Below are positions 46,295-56,600 of a stretch of 64,000 nt of DNA, piece after piece (the first letter of the stretch is position 1; every line of letters begins with the position of its first letter). Source of the stretch: Sepioteuthis lessoniana. Lineage: Eukaryota > Mollusca > Cephalopoda > Myopsida > Loliginidae. The stretch is from contig OY757904.1 in assembly GCA_963585895.1 (NCBI GenBank), positions 28,111,073 through 28,175,072 on the forward strand. The letters run 5' to 3'. A program made the translations under genes and the position numbers. The notes beneath the pieces were generated by a model. It did not search any database, was not told where the DNA came from, and saw only the letters and a list, made by a program, of their open reading frames with translations.

Positions 46295-47191
46295 TTAGTA
46301 GAGGATCATTATTGCTGCTACTGTTTCTTTAGGTAGGCCGTATGCTCGTAGGATTAGTTCCATTTTCCCTCTGTGGATGGAATCGAAGGCCTTGGTAAAG
46401 TCGACAAATAGTAATGTCGCCTGAAGGTTTTTTGCCTGGACGCCTTCAAGGATTCTTCGGATGGTCAATATTTGTGAGGTTGTGGATCTATTAATCCGGA
46501 AGCCATTTTGGTTTTTCCTAAGGATGTTGTCAATTTTATGTTCTATGCGGTTTCGTAGTAGGGAATTGTAGATTTTGGCTGCTATGGATGTAAGTGTTAT
46601 CCCTCCGTAGTTCTTGGCTAATCCGAGATCGCCTTTTTTAGGGAAAGGAAGGATGCATCCCTTCATCCATCTTTCTATCCTATTTTGACTATAGACAGCG
46701 TTGCATTGCCTGAGCAGTATATCGTCGAATTGTCTAGTCTTCCACACTTCTGGGGAGATCTCGTCTAGCCCTGCAGCTTTCCTATTTTTAACTTTTTTAA
46801 GAACCGAGTCGAGTTCTTCTTTGGTGAAAGGCCCTAGTTTAATGTCCAATTGCTTACTAATAATTCTGGGGATTGGTTCATGCGTAACTTTCGGTGGGTT
46901 TCCTTGTAGATTTTCGAAATGCTGTTTCCACAGTTTTACTCTTTCTTGTTGGCTTGCAGCTTTCAATTTTGCTTTGGCTGTGCTCTTCCTTCTACTTACT
47001 TCGTTTATTGTTTGCCAGGCTATCCTGGATTGTCTATCTTCCACCGAGTCTCTAATCTTATCTATCTGATTTTGTATGTATTCTGCCTGTTCTTTTAGAT
47101 ATATTCCTGCTAATTGATATTGTGCTTTTTCTAGTTTTCGGGCATTTGTGTTTGTTGGGTTCTTCCGATAGCTTTTGGAGGCAGTTTTCAC
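46295..47191 (-). pseudogene. RTE copy C, reverse transcriptase N-terminal half
   Basis: 298 residues. It contains KAAGLDEISPEVWK (about 138-152), then PFPKKGDLGLAKNYGGITLT (RT motif 1, with Gly where related copies have Arg), KNQNGFRINRSTTSQILTIR (motif 2) and ATLLFVDFTKAFDSIHRG (motif 3 with the first catalytic Asp). It ends at an in-frame TAA (46292-46294), after which the same frame continues with the rest of the RT. A deletion of a few bases relative to copy BD (ILYRNT) accompanies this stop. Confidence 0.9.
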
Positions 47192-47589
47192 GAGTGCACG
47201 TTTTTCTCTAACCTCTGACGTTTCCCAAGGGACTCTATATTTAATTCTAGGTTTTGTTGGGATACACTTTGACGCCGCCTCTAGGTGTGCTTCAACAAAA
47301 TTTTCATATTCGTCATTTGGGGTAACTTTTTCCGTCTTCTCTTATAGTGTTTCGAATCTGTTTCTTAATTCTAATGCATATTTGTCTCTAATATCTCTGT
47401 TGTTAAGTAGGGCCCAGTCATAGCGCCTAGTTCTCAATGTTCGTGTGGCGTTTTTTTCGTAGGCTTAGATGTATTTTTGCCGTGACTATTCGATGATCGG
47501 AGGACACACCCTCGAAAGTGGAGTATGCCTCGCAATTCATCGCACTATTTTTCCATTTTCTGTTTATAAAGAGGTAGTCAATCTGTGCT

Positions 47590-48360
47590 TTACTCTTGTT
47601 CGCGTATGTGTGGGTCCATAATTTTCCCTCCCTTTTTTTGAAAGTTTGTATTGAGGCATGTTAATCTATTTTCTATCATGAAATCAATTAGATGTTGTCC
47701 ATTCCTGTTTGACGTGTTGTGTAGGCTGTATTTGTTGTTTCTGTTTTTCCCGATTTGTGCATTCATATCTCCGCCAATGACTAGCAGGTTGTGTTCCGGA
47801 ATGCAATGTACTAGGGAGGATAGCTCCTCGTAGAAGGTGACTAGTTCGGTTTCTTCGCTAACATTGGTAGGGCTATAGCAGGAGATGATTGTTGCTTTGG
47901 GGTTGCCATTAAACGTTGCGGCCATCATCCTAGGTTGTATTCTCTCACTGCTATTGAGTGTTTTTAGCGCTCTTGGTCCTATTAGCATTCCCACCCCTTC
48001 TACCGATACATTGACATAGTTTTTCCATGCCGATACAGTCACCAGCATCCATCCGTTGCCAGTTTCGTGATATTTGATATCTTCGGTGTGAGTGTATCGA
48101 TGTTCTTGTATACAGATTATGTCTATCTTATGTTCTACGGCTGATGCAGTTAGCTCTGGTAGTTGACCTATTCTATTTAGGGTTCTAACGTTAAATGTCG
48201 CTATCTGTATTGTTTGTTTGCATTTTAGTAGTGTTTGTTTGAGCTCTGTAGCTGATTTTTCGAACACTGAGACCAGGGCTCCAACCTCAGCAGGACGCGC
48301 CCCTTTTTTACCCGCGCGAAGAGCGATGCGGTTTGTGAATGCGGTTTGAGTATGAGTCAT
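47590..48360 (-). pseudogene. RTE copy C, apurinic-type endonuclease region
   Basis: The frame starts at Met (MTHTQTAFTN) at 48360 and has 256 residues. It belongs to the exonuclease-endonuclease-phosphatase fold that nicks the target DNA. TFNVRTLNRIG (55-65) carries the conserved Asn, IICIQEHRYT (81-90) the catalytic Glu, and IIGGDMNAQIG-like VIGGDMNAQIG (194-204) the Asp and Asn. A frameshift near 47590 moves the SSDHRIV block (Ser-Asp-His, about 47500) into another frame. Such endonuclease frames are often misnamed craniofacial development protein 2 in automatic annotation. Confidence 0.88.
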
Positions 48361-48766
48361 GGTTATCTTTCGATTTATTTTTTATTTTTAGTGGAGATGG
48401 AATGATAAATTTCTAAGTTTGGGACGGTAAATTCAAACAATTCTTAAGTTGACTCGTGATAATTGCACCTGGTAAAACAATTTAGCCGATTAGAAATAAA
48501 TCAAGATTCTTAGATTAAAATATAACAAAAATTCACCAGCAGATTTTACAAGTCATAGAAAATCCAGTGTTATTTTTAAAAAAGAAAATTGTACTAACCT
48601 CTACCCAACGAGTCTTTCCTCAATTGTTTAGTTTTTTCTCTATATCCACATATTTATGAAGCTTTTATGTCTTTCCTTATATTTATAATGCCACCTGATT
48701 CTAGAATGTTCCATTTCAAATATTTCTTTAGCGTTTGGTTAGGCCGTTTTTTTTTGGGGGGGGGGG

Positions 48767-50770
48767 TTCATAGTAGGGCATTGTAAATTTTGGCTGCTAT
48801 GGATGTAAGTGTTACACCTCGGTAGTTCTTGGCTAATCCGAAGTCACCCTTTTTAGGGAAGGGGAGGACTCATCACTTCATCCATCTGTCTATCGGATTT
48901 TGATTATAGATTGCGTTGCAGTGTCAGAGCAGTACGTCGTCGAATTGTCTGTTCTTCCATACTTCAGGGGGAATCTCCTCAAGCCCTGCAGCTTTCCTAT
49001 TTTTAAAATTTTCTAAGAACAGAGTCGAGTTTTTCTTGTGTGAATGGCCCTAGTTTAATGTCCAATTGCTTACTAATAATTCTGGGGATTGGTTCATGCG
49101 TAACTTTCGGTGGGTTTCCTTGTAGATTTTCGAAATGCTGTTTCCACAGTTTTATTCTTTCTTGTTGGTTTGCAGCTTTCAATTTTGCTTTGGTTGTCCC
49201 CTTCCTTCAACTCACTTCGTTTATTGCTTGCCAGGCTATCCTAGATTGCCTATCTTCTACTGAGTCTCTAATCTTATCTATTTGATTTTGGATGCATTCT
49301 GTCTGTTCTTTTAGATATATGCCTGTTAACTGATATTATGCTTTTTTTTTTAGTTTTATGGCATTTGTGTTTGTTGGGTTCTTCCTACATCTTTTGGAGG
49401 TAGTTTTTACGTGTGAACGTTTTCCTCTAACCGCTAAAGTTTCCCATGGGACTCTATATTTAGTTCTTGGTTTAGTTGGAATACACTTCGATGCCGCCTC
49501 GAGGTGCGCGTTAACAAAATACTCATATTCGTCATTTGGGGTACCTTTTTCTGTCTTCTCTTGTAGTGTCTCGAATCTGTTTCTCTATTCTAATACATAT
49601 TTATCTCTAATATCTCTGTTGTTAATACAGGCCCAGTTATATTTTTTGGTGGTCGCTGTTCGTGTGGCGTTTTTTCGTAGACTTAGTCGTATTTTTGCCG
49701 TGACTATTCGGTGATCGGTGGACACACCCTCGAAAGAGGAGTATGCCTCGCAAATCGTTACGCTATTTTTCCATTTCTTGTTTATAATGACATAGTCTAT
49801 CTGTCCTTTACTATTGTTCGCGGATGTGTAGGTCCATAACTTTCCCACCCTTTTTTGATAGTTTGTATTGAGGCATGTTTCTATTTTCTATCATGAAATA
49901 TGTTAGATGTTGTCCATTCCTATTTGATGTGTTGTGAAGGCTGTATTTGTTATTTCCGTTTTTCCCAATTTGGGCATTCATATCTCTGCCAATGATTAGC
50001 ACATTGTGTTTCGGAATGCTACGCACTAGAGAGGATAGCTCTTCGTAGAAGGTGACTTGTTCAGTTTCTTCACAAACATTGGTAGGGCTGTAGCAGGAGA
50101 TGATTGTTGCTCTGGGTTTGCCATTAAACGTATCTGCCATCATCCTAGGCTGAATTCTCTCAATGCTTTTAAGTGTTTAGCATTCCTACCCCTCCCACAG
50201 TGGCATTGACAGAGTTTTTCCATGCTGTTACAGTGGCTAGCCTCCACCCATTGCTAGAATCGTGATATTTGATATCTTCGGTTCGCGTGTATCTGTGTTC
50301 TTGTATGCATATTATGTCTATCTTATGTTCTACGGCTGATGCAGTGAGCTCCGGTAGTTGACCTATTCTATTTAAGGTTCTTACGTTAAATGTCACTATT
50401 TGTATTTAAATTTGGATTTAAGTAATTTTTGTTGCTTGAACTCTGTAGCTGATTTTTCAAAAACTGAGGCCAGGGCTCCAAGCTCAGCAGGACGCGCCCC
50501 TTTTTTACCCGTGCGAAGAGCGATGAAGTTTATGTATGTGGTTTGAGTGTGAGTCATGATTATCTTTCGATGGCTGTTTTTATTCTCATCTATAGAAATC
50601 ACTCTTATAGATAAACAACAGTAGTTCCCCGATCGAACAGACGATTCTGAGAGTTGAGCTGCAAAACTCACACGTCCAGGACAAGTTTCGACATTGCAGT
50701 TGGCCGTCAGAGGGTTTATTAGCATACCTTTACGTCCATCATGCTGCTTCCCACGTGTACGTAAAAAAGG
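48767..50770 (-). mobile_element. RTE-type LINE copy BD, 5' part
   Basis: The minus-strand continuation of copy BD upstream of the nested copy C. The endonuclease is split over several frames: IQEHRYTRTEDIKYH in 50396-50169, FYEELSSLVRSIPKHNVLII and GRDMNAQIG in 50143-49811, and VSTDHRIVTAKIRLSLRK in 49848-49585. The RT N-terminal region follows to 48774. The start (MTHTQTTYIN) lies at about 50556. Its 5' UTR (about 50560-50770) does not resemble that of copy C beyond the first bases. The outer 5' limit is estimated. Confidence 0.85.
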
Positions 50771-51334
50771 GGGGTCCTTTACCCGTAAGTTTTAACTTAG
50801 TTAAAGTCCAAGACTAATGTATATTTATAAGAGTTTTTTTTTCGCTTGTTTTAACCTGTCTTCTGATACTGGCCATACCATGTGTTTTTTTTTGTATTGG
50901 GAACTTCCTTTACTTAACTTGTTTTTTGTTTGTTTTTTCCTCTAAACTACTATGGGGTGGGGGAAAATAGTGGGCATTCTAAGCTCTTAGAAAAGATTCA
51001 CAACCTTCTGCCGTGTATGCTAACACATTGGATCAGTCATATATTCAATTTGGATTTACGGTAAAAGTGTCTTTACATTTAAAACACACTGTACAAGCGG
51101 CATTTTACAAAGAATAAAACAGCATACAATTTTGTAATATTTTCGGCATTTTAACATAGTAGGACTTAAAGACATTATACTAACCAGTAATGAACCTTTG
51201 CTTTCTCTGGTGGCACAAGCTAGTTCTTCATCTCTTCAGTTCTGCTCTACCGTTTACTCACTAATGAATTTAAATATAATTTGGGAAGGTCTCGTTTTAT
51301 TTAATTAGATATAAACGGGATTTCTTCATAGCAG
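50771..51334. other. No recognisable feature
   Basis: T-rich and AT-rich DNA without assignable content. Confidence 0.5.
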
Positions 51335-51738
51335 CAATTGTCAATATTACTGTATAGATGCACCACATAGACTAACAAAGCGCTTACAGAAAAGTTTAGA
51401 TTGGAACAGCTCACGAATGCAAGAAGTCATATTAAACAAATCCTGGAAGAAACACCACACGTAACAACACCATCTACGGGTACATGCATCTAATAACAAA
51501 AAAACCCAAGTCAGACAAACAAGACATGCAGGATATTGCTAGACAAGCAAGAACAATCTCTTAAGTCACATTCTTCTATGGATTCCACATATCGACATGA
51601 CATTGTTGGCCAACCAGCGAAAACTTATATACGGCAGCTCTATGCAGACACAGAATGATGTTTGGAAGACCTGCTGGAAGTCATAGACTTTTCGGACAGA
51701 TGAAAATTGTAAGCAAAATCCGTGCTTGAAGCACGATT

Positions 51739-51740
<2 letters not shown>
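51335..51740 (+). mobile_element. RTE-type LINE copy E, old 3' fragment
   Basis: Decayed 3' end: ILNKSWKKHHT, QVRQTRHAGYC and HILLWIPHI are still readable in mixed frames, ending with ATCCGTGCTTGAAGCACG. (TA)n follows at once. More diverged than copy A. Confidence 0.75.
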
Positions 51741-51805
<65 letters not shown>

Positions 51806-51830
51806 CATGTGTGTGTGTGTGTGTGTGAGC
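51741..51830. repeat. (TA)n and (GT)n microsatellite
   Basis: (TA)n at 51741-51802, then (GT)n at about 51807-51828. It abuts the 3' end of RTE copy E. Confidence 0.95.
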
Positions 51831-51849
51831 GTGCGTACGTGCGCTTATA

Positions 51850-52082
51850 TTACAATGGCTCTCGTCGTAAGGAAAGGACACCACGACCCCAGCTTGAATC
51901 TTGGGCCATTTGCAGTTCCCAAAACACAAACTTGACAAAGTTAAGCATACAACTATTCCCTCTATAGCTATGTGTAAATAATAAGACAGACTGGGCTCTT
52001 TAACCTTGGTATACCAACCTATCTTGGAGACGAGAATCTCTGAATTCAACAACGCTTAAAAATAAACGTGTGACACATTCAG
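51850..52082 (+). mobile_element. Old SINE-1 copy
   Basis: AGCTTGAATCTTGGGCC (B-box region, diverged), CCCTCTATAGCTATGTGTAA, AAGACAGACTGGGCTC, ATCTCTGAATTCAAC and GCTTAAAAATAAACGTGTGA in SINE-1 order. A (TA)n tract follows. Confidence 0.65.
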
Positions 52083-52111
52083 CTATATATATATATATAT
52101 ATATATATATA
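52083..52111. repeat. (TA)n tract
   Basis: TA tract directly left of the inverted part of RTE copy F. Confidence 0.95.
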
Positions 52112-52741
52112 AGTCTGACTTCCATATGATCGATAACCTATCGATAGCAGCCCATGTCTTCGCTAATAATATATTGATGTCATTTTCAGTAGATGAAACG
52201 TTGCTTCCGAGGTAGGTGAAGTTGGCCACAAGATTCAGGGAACCACCATTTTGTGTGGTGATGTCTACATTTTGATGAAAACAAATGTACTTCGTTTTTT
52301 TCTGCATTCAGCGGTCGTGTAAATTCTACTATATGGATGAACCAGATAGACGCTTAGTAAAGGTATAAAGAAAAAGTTTGACGGGAATTGCTGAAGAATG
52401 TTAGGAGTCATACTGAACAAATCCTGGATGGAAGATCCCACAAAACTTGCGCTGTACGGCCACCTAGCCCCTAACTTTAAAATCATCCAAATAAGACAAA
52501 CAGGACATGTAAGACACTGCTGGAGACATAAAGTTGAATTCATACCTAACGTTCTCCAATGGACACCTTCGCACTGACTTGCAAGTTTTGGACGAAGAGC
52601 TAGAACTTATCTACAGCAGTTCTGTAAGGACACAGGATATAGTGTAGATACGTGCTGGAAGTGATGGATGATAGAGACGAATGAAGAGAGAGAGAGAGTC
52701 AGGGAAATCCGTGCTAGCAGTGTGACATGATGATGATGAAT
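52111..52741 (+). mobile_element. RTE-type LINE copy F with 5' inversion
   Basis: Two parts join at about 52308/52309. The right part (52309-52741, plus) holds the RT C-terminal region (ILNKSWMEDPTK, GRRARTYLQQFCKDTG) and ends GTGACATGATGATGATGA. The left part (52308-52111, minus) holds the preceding segment (FTYLGSNVSSTENDIN, then IDRLSIIWKSDL). About 31 bases between them are missing. This is the structure expected from twin priming during LINE integration. (TA)n tracts lie on both sides, so any target duplication is hidden in them. Confidence 0.85.
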
Positions 52742-52764
52742 ATATATATATATATATATATATA
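52742..52764. repeat. (TA)n tract
   Basis: TA tract following the GAT tail of RTE copy F and adjoining the 3' end of the SINE-4 to its right. Confidence 0.95.
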
Positions 52765-52765
52765 G

Positions 52766-52912
52766 TCATCCACAGACAGACTGTTTCGTTCTATCAGAAC
52801 TCTTCAGTGTGGCTAGACACGTATGACGCTCGAAGCCGGGATCGAAACCCGTCCAACGTTACGTTAGACTGTGTTTCAGACCACTCGTCCACCAAGCGGC
52901 CCACGTTGGGAA
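52766..52912 (-). mobile_element. SINE-4, best-preserved copy
   Basis: On the minus strand the tRNA-like head is GCCGCTTGGTGGACGAGTGG (A-box region). A B-box region follows in GGGTTTCGATCCCGG, then the tail GTGTCTAGCCACACTGAAGA to GTCTGTGGATGAC, which runs into (TA)n. The head resembles neither SINE-1 nor SINE-3. Confidence 0.8.
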
Positions 52913-53244
52913 TTTTGGGCTAAGGGAATTTTAAGGTATTTTCAATTTTAGAAACAGCAGCAGCAGCCTTTGTTTACATTTTAAAACCCTATCGGCTACC
53001 AGAGTGCTCAATTCTTTCGAAGAATTATCAATAAAATTCAATAGTAAATGTGTTTAACTCTACAAAATATTTACTGTGGTTTATACCCTCAAATATAGAG
53101 CAATATCATGATATTTTTCTAAAAGAAAATGAACAATAAGGAAACAGTATAAAAACTCATAAGACTGAAATTTACATTATGCTCCTCATGTAAGCTAAAA
53201 TTCATTAAAACGTTGTTTCAATATTATTCTTTTTTATCCTTGAA

Positions 53245-53249
<5 letters not shown>
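52913..53249. other. No recognisable feature
   Basis: AT-rich DNA without assignable content. Confidence 0.5.
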
Positions 53250-53280
<31 letters not shown>

Positions 53281-53350
53281 GTGTGTGTATGTGTGTGTGT
53301 TTGTGTGTGTATGTGTGTGTGTGAATATATACATGTGTGTGTGTGTGTTG
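53250..53350. repeat. (TA)n(TG)n microsatellite
   Basis: (TA)n at 53250-53278, then imperfect (TG)n to about 53348. Confidence 0.9.
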
Positions 53351-53378
53351 AAAATATAGATTTGTAGGGGATCTGACA

Positions 53379-54062
53379 GTATGAAAGAAATATGTGGAAA
53401 GTTGGATAAATCAAACACTTAACTCAAAAGGGGTTTTGGCATGACTTGACTATAATGTGATGTCAAAGAAAATTGTGTAGATTGTGGCGTCTGGAATCTG
53501 TCGTTATCTCTAATACAAACCATATAAGACAACGTCCAGGATTTTACCAAATCTCACCACATCTGGCGATCATCATACTGAACGAAAACTAAATCAAAAT
53601 AGAAAACGGACCAGAGATAATCTTTTCATTTTGCTTTTCCTAATAGTTTTCCTCTTTGTCCTTCCTCACCCCAATAACGATACCACGATCTCGACAATTT
53701 TATATGACATCACATTATATTCAATATCTTTTCAGTAAAACAAGTCATGCCAAAACCCCTTTCACAAAAACCCTTCCCTACTTCTTTCTTATCAACTCCC
53801 AAAAATCTATCTCCACTTTCAAAACAAAAACGTCTTTAATGAAACTTGATACATTTGACTTTAAATCCCTCCTAGCTTTTCCTATTACAACCATACCCCT
53901 TCCATCCTCCTCATGTGCATTTAAATAGAAAAAAAAATCAGAAAACAATCTCTCTCTTAAAGAAGATCATGAAGATTAAATATAGCCCGAACGAAATATC
54001 ACACATGTAAATTTTTGTTAAATGTTTGATTTATCCAACTTTCCACATATTTCTATCATACA
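53379..54062. repeat. Inverted-repeat element of about 684 bp
   Basis: The outer arms 53379-53420 and 54021-54062 are inverted copies with about 40 of 42 bases matching (core GTGGAAAGTTGGATAAATCA). A second inverted pair lies inside: 53430-53465 with 53705-53759 (GGGGTTTTGGCATGACTTGA and TATAATGTGATGTCA), the right one interrupted by about 19 bases. The gap between outer and inner pair is 9 bp on the left but about 260 bp on the right. No transposase is present. It could be a non-autonomous DNA element, or two inverted partial copies of a retroelement such as a Penelope-like one. Confidence 0.7.
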
Positions 54063-54085
54063 CACACACACACACACACACACAT
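54063..54085. repeat. (AC)n microsatellite
   Basis: (AC)n adjoining the right outer arm of the inverted-repeat element. Confidence 0.95.
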
Positions 54086-54490
54086 GGTGGGGTGAGGCAG
54101 ACGCTCAGTTCATCTTCGGTCTAATGAAAAAAAGCTATTTTACGCTGGAATATATTTCTTCTCGAAATATGTTCTCATGGGGTGAGTACACAGTCTTCAA
54201 TAAAACATTATACTCATAGAACTTGCTACAGAGACGAATTGCAATTAATATCTTAAAAGGGTAAGGATTCTTTTATTAGACTCCGTAAGAAACAATAATC
54301 ACACCCATACGCACACGCGCACACAGACATGTTACACATAGACAAACGCGTACCATTTTAAGATTGTTTCATTTAAGATGCTGGTGGAAATCATTAGATT
54401 ATGTAAAATAACAACCGAAAAATTTTAAAATTTGAACTTATTTCTAATTCTGCCTACATTAAAATAATTGGAAGTCTGAAATAAATGATG

Positions 54491-54537
<47 letters not shown>

Positions 54538-55020
54538 TTTTCCCATTTGATTCTTGATAGGAAAATCAGTGAGCTAACATTAAGTACAGCACATTTCTCA
54601 TACAGTGAGGAATTAATTTGAAATTCATTTATAACGAACGCATATTTAAAAGGTTTTTCTTTCGTTTTTAACAACAGGACTTTTTTTACCGTTGGATAAA
54701 CTCAAAAATGAATGAATAAATACACAAATAAATAGTACTTTTTTAAATAAAAAATTATTAACTTTACATCAAGGTTAAAAAGATGTAAAAATAAAACCTT
54801 TCTGAAACTGTATCTTTATTCAATAGATTTTCAAAATGATTAATTGGATTTATTAGAATTTCAAATTTGGATGATTCAATACGAATACAAATAAGCTTAA
54901 CAGCTTTTATTTGCACTTTAAGTACTCCAAATCTTTTGTTAAACAGTTGGAAGCCACAACACCATGGCTGACTATAGTGGAAATCTCTAAATTCTGTTCT
55001 TTTTAATAGATTTTTTTCAT
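54086..55020. other. No gene; contains one (TA)n tract
   Basis: (TA)n at about 54495-54535. A short CA-rich stretch lies near 54300-54325. The rest is AT-rich and unassigned. Confidence 0.5.
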
Positions 55021-55023
55021 TTC

Positions 55024-55209
55024 GAGTCATCAACATCATCATGTCATGCCGCTAGCATGGATATCCCTGACCCTCTCTCGCTACTTCTCCCTATCGTTCA
55101 TGGCCTCTGGTAGGTCTTCAGGGCTACATCCCGTATCATCACATAGCTGCTGAATGTGTGTTCGAGCTGGTCATCCTGCTTTTGCTCGACCATATGTGGG
55201 GGTCCATAG
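55024..55209 (-). mobile_element. RTE-type LINE copy G, 3' end
   Basis: Starts with TCATCAACATCATCATG (the tail on the minus strand) and the C-terminal coding end. Homology stops at the CCATAG motif at 55209, where a solo LTR begins, and resumes at 56226. Confidence 0.88.
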
Positions 55210-56225
55210 TGTTATATTTTGACCTTCAACCTGGCCCAAAAATACTATTCCAAGGTAATACACCGGAAGGAAGTGACACATTCCAACGGCCAGTAATCGA
55301 AAGAGATCCCGTGGACGGATTAAGGCTTATGATATGGGACAAGGTGAAGGTCTCATTGTGCCACTAGAGTCATGCACCGGAAGAGAGTAACCTCTTAACT
55401 GCATGACAGCTATTTCCGCTCGATGACGATTAAACATCCGATTTCGAAGATCCAGTTGGCGATCGTGTGGGCGTTGAGTTATTATTTAACTCAGTTGAGT
55501 TTGGGGTGCAAAAGCAGTTGCCAGCAGACTTCCAGACAGTAGAGACCAGATGTGGTAGGGAAGGCCACACCCGACCGAGGGGGACCTCGGAAACCCCCGA
55601 TCCAGTTGCCAGTCGAATGCCAGACAGTAGAGACCAGATGTGGTAGGGAAGGCCACACCCGACCTAGGGGGCACTCGGAAAACCCCCGATGCAGTTGCCA
55701 GCAAACTTCCAGACAGTAGAGACCAGATGTGGTAGGGAAGGCCACACCCGACCGAGGGGGCATTTGGAAAACCCCCGATGCAGTTGCCAGCAGACTCCCA
55801 GAGAGTAAGAGACCAGATGTGGTAAGGAAGGCCACACCCGACCGAGTGGGCACTCGGAAAACCCCCGATGCAGTTGCCAGCAGAATTCCAGACAGCTAGA
55901 GAACAGATGTGGTAGGGAAGACCACACCAGACCGAGGGGGCCCTCGGAAAGCCCCGATGGAATAGACCCCAACATCAGGAGAACAATAAAGACACAACGT
56001 GACGGTCATAACAGTGGGGTCATAATATGAAGTTTCCGTTCGGTCTCCAGCATCCTCTCACATGCTAACCTTTCGAACCCTTGCAATAAAGTGAGAGGTG
56101 AATATTTTTCTGAAGAAGTCCTTCTTGCGTCCTTCATTCCTGCATCTTAATTCTTCTTGCGTCTTTTATTCATGCGTCTGTTATCATTGCGTCGGTATGT
56201 ATCCAGTATATGTATGTATGCAACA
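55210..56225 (+). mobile_element. Solo LTR, family H, copy 3, inside RTE copy G
   Basis: TGTTATATTTTGACC at the left and TGCAACA at the right. An ATAG target duplication is seen at 55206-55209 and 56227-56230, with one extra T at the right junction. It has the same organisation as copies 1 and 2 but is longer (1016 bp), because it holds five units of the 88-bp tandem repeat (about 55515-55955). An AATAAA lies near 56086. No internal region. It inserted after RTE copy G. Confidence 0.78.
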
Positions 56226-56508
56226 TATAGGAGTACATCACTTATGAGCTCGTCCCTGCTTCTCCAGCAGTGTTCTGCATGTCTGGTTCGTCTAACTTGG
56301 ATAGTTTTCGTGATGTGAGGCAGGTGGTGCTTTGTTGGGTGTTGCCGCCAGGACTTATTCAATATTGCTCTCAACATTCTTGTGTAATTGCCGTCTAGCT
56401 TCTTCTCCAGGCGTTTAGTTAGCGTCCTAGTAGTGCATCCATACTGCAGTATCGGTAGGACTGCTGCCTGGAAGAAACTGCGTTTCATTTTATCGGCCAG
56501 GCCTGCAT
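56226..56508 (-). mobile_element. RTE-type LINE copy G, continuation
   Basis: Continues copy G on the minus strand. The frame 56488-56147 reads MKRSFFQAAVLPILQYGCTT, then LDGNYTRMLRAILNKSWRQH and TIQVRRTRHAEHCW. The 5' truncation point is near 56508. Confidence 0.88.
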
Positions 56509-56544
56509 TTCGAGTAAGAAATTAAAAAAAAACTGAAGGCTTGC

Positions 56545-56600
56545 AAGAGTCAGGGATATAGTTGCTGTCAGTGAGACGAAATAATAATGATGATGATGGT
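56545..56600 (+). mobile_element. RTE 3'-end fragment
   Basis: GAGTCAGGGATATAGTTGCT and GTCAGTGAGACGAAATAATA, followed by ATGATGATGATGG, match the RTE 3' end on the opposite strand to copy G. Either a separate short insertion or a rearranged piece. Confidence 0.6.

Larger units (their letters stand above)
45336..48766 (-). mobile_element. RTE-type LINE copy C, nearly full length, nested in copy BD
   Basis: A 3431-bp element on the minus strand: 5' UTR from about 48766, endonuclease, reverse transcriptase and a (GAT)n-type tail at 45350-45336. It is flanked by TTCGTAG (45329-45335) and TTCATAG (48767-48773), a 7-bp target duplication with one mismatch. The full-length RTE size (about 3.2-3.5 kb) fits. 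Visible defects are a frameshift near 47590, a stop near 47340, an in-frame TAA at 46292-46294 next to a small deletion, and a deletion and frameshift near 45420. It is the youngest and most complete LINE in the window. Confidence 0.9.

Noticed and set aside
47590-48360. Host gene resembling craniofacial development protein 2
   Set aside because: The frame is the endonuclease of an RTE LINE, directly followed by its reverse transcriptase and a LINE tail.
55491-55975. Repetitive proteins with GRVWPSLPHLVS-type repeats on the minus strand
   Set aside because: They are translations of the 88-bp tandem units inside the solo LTR.
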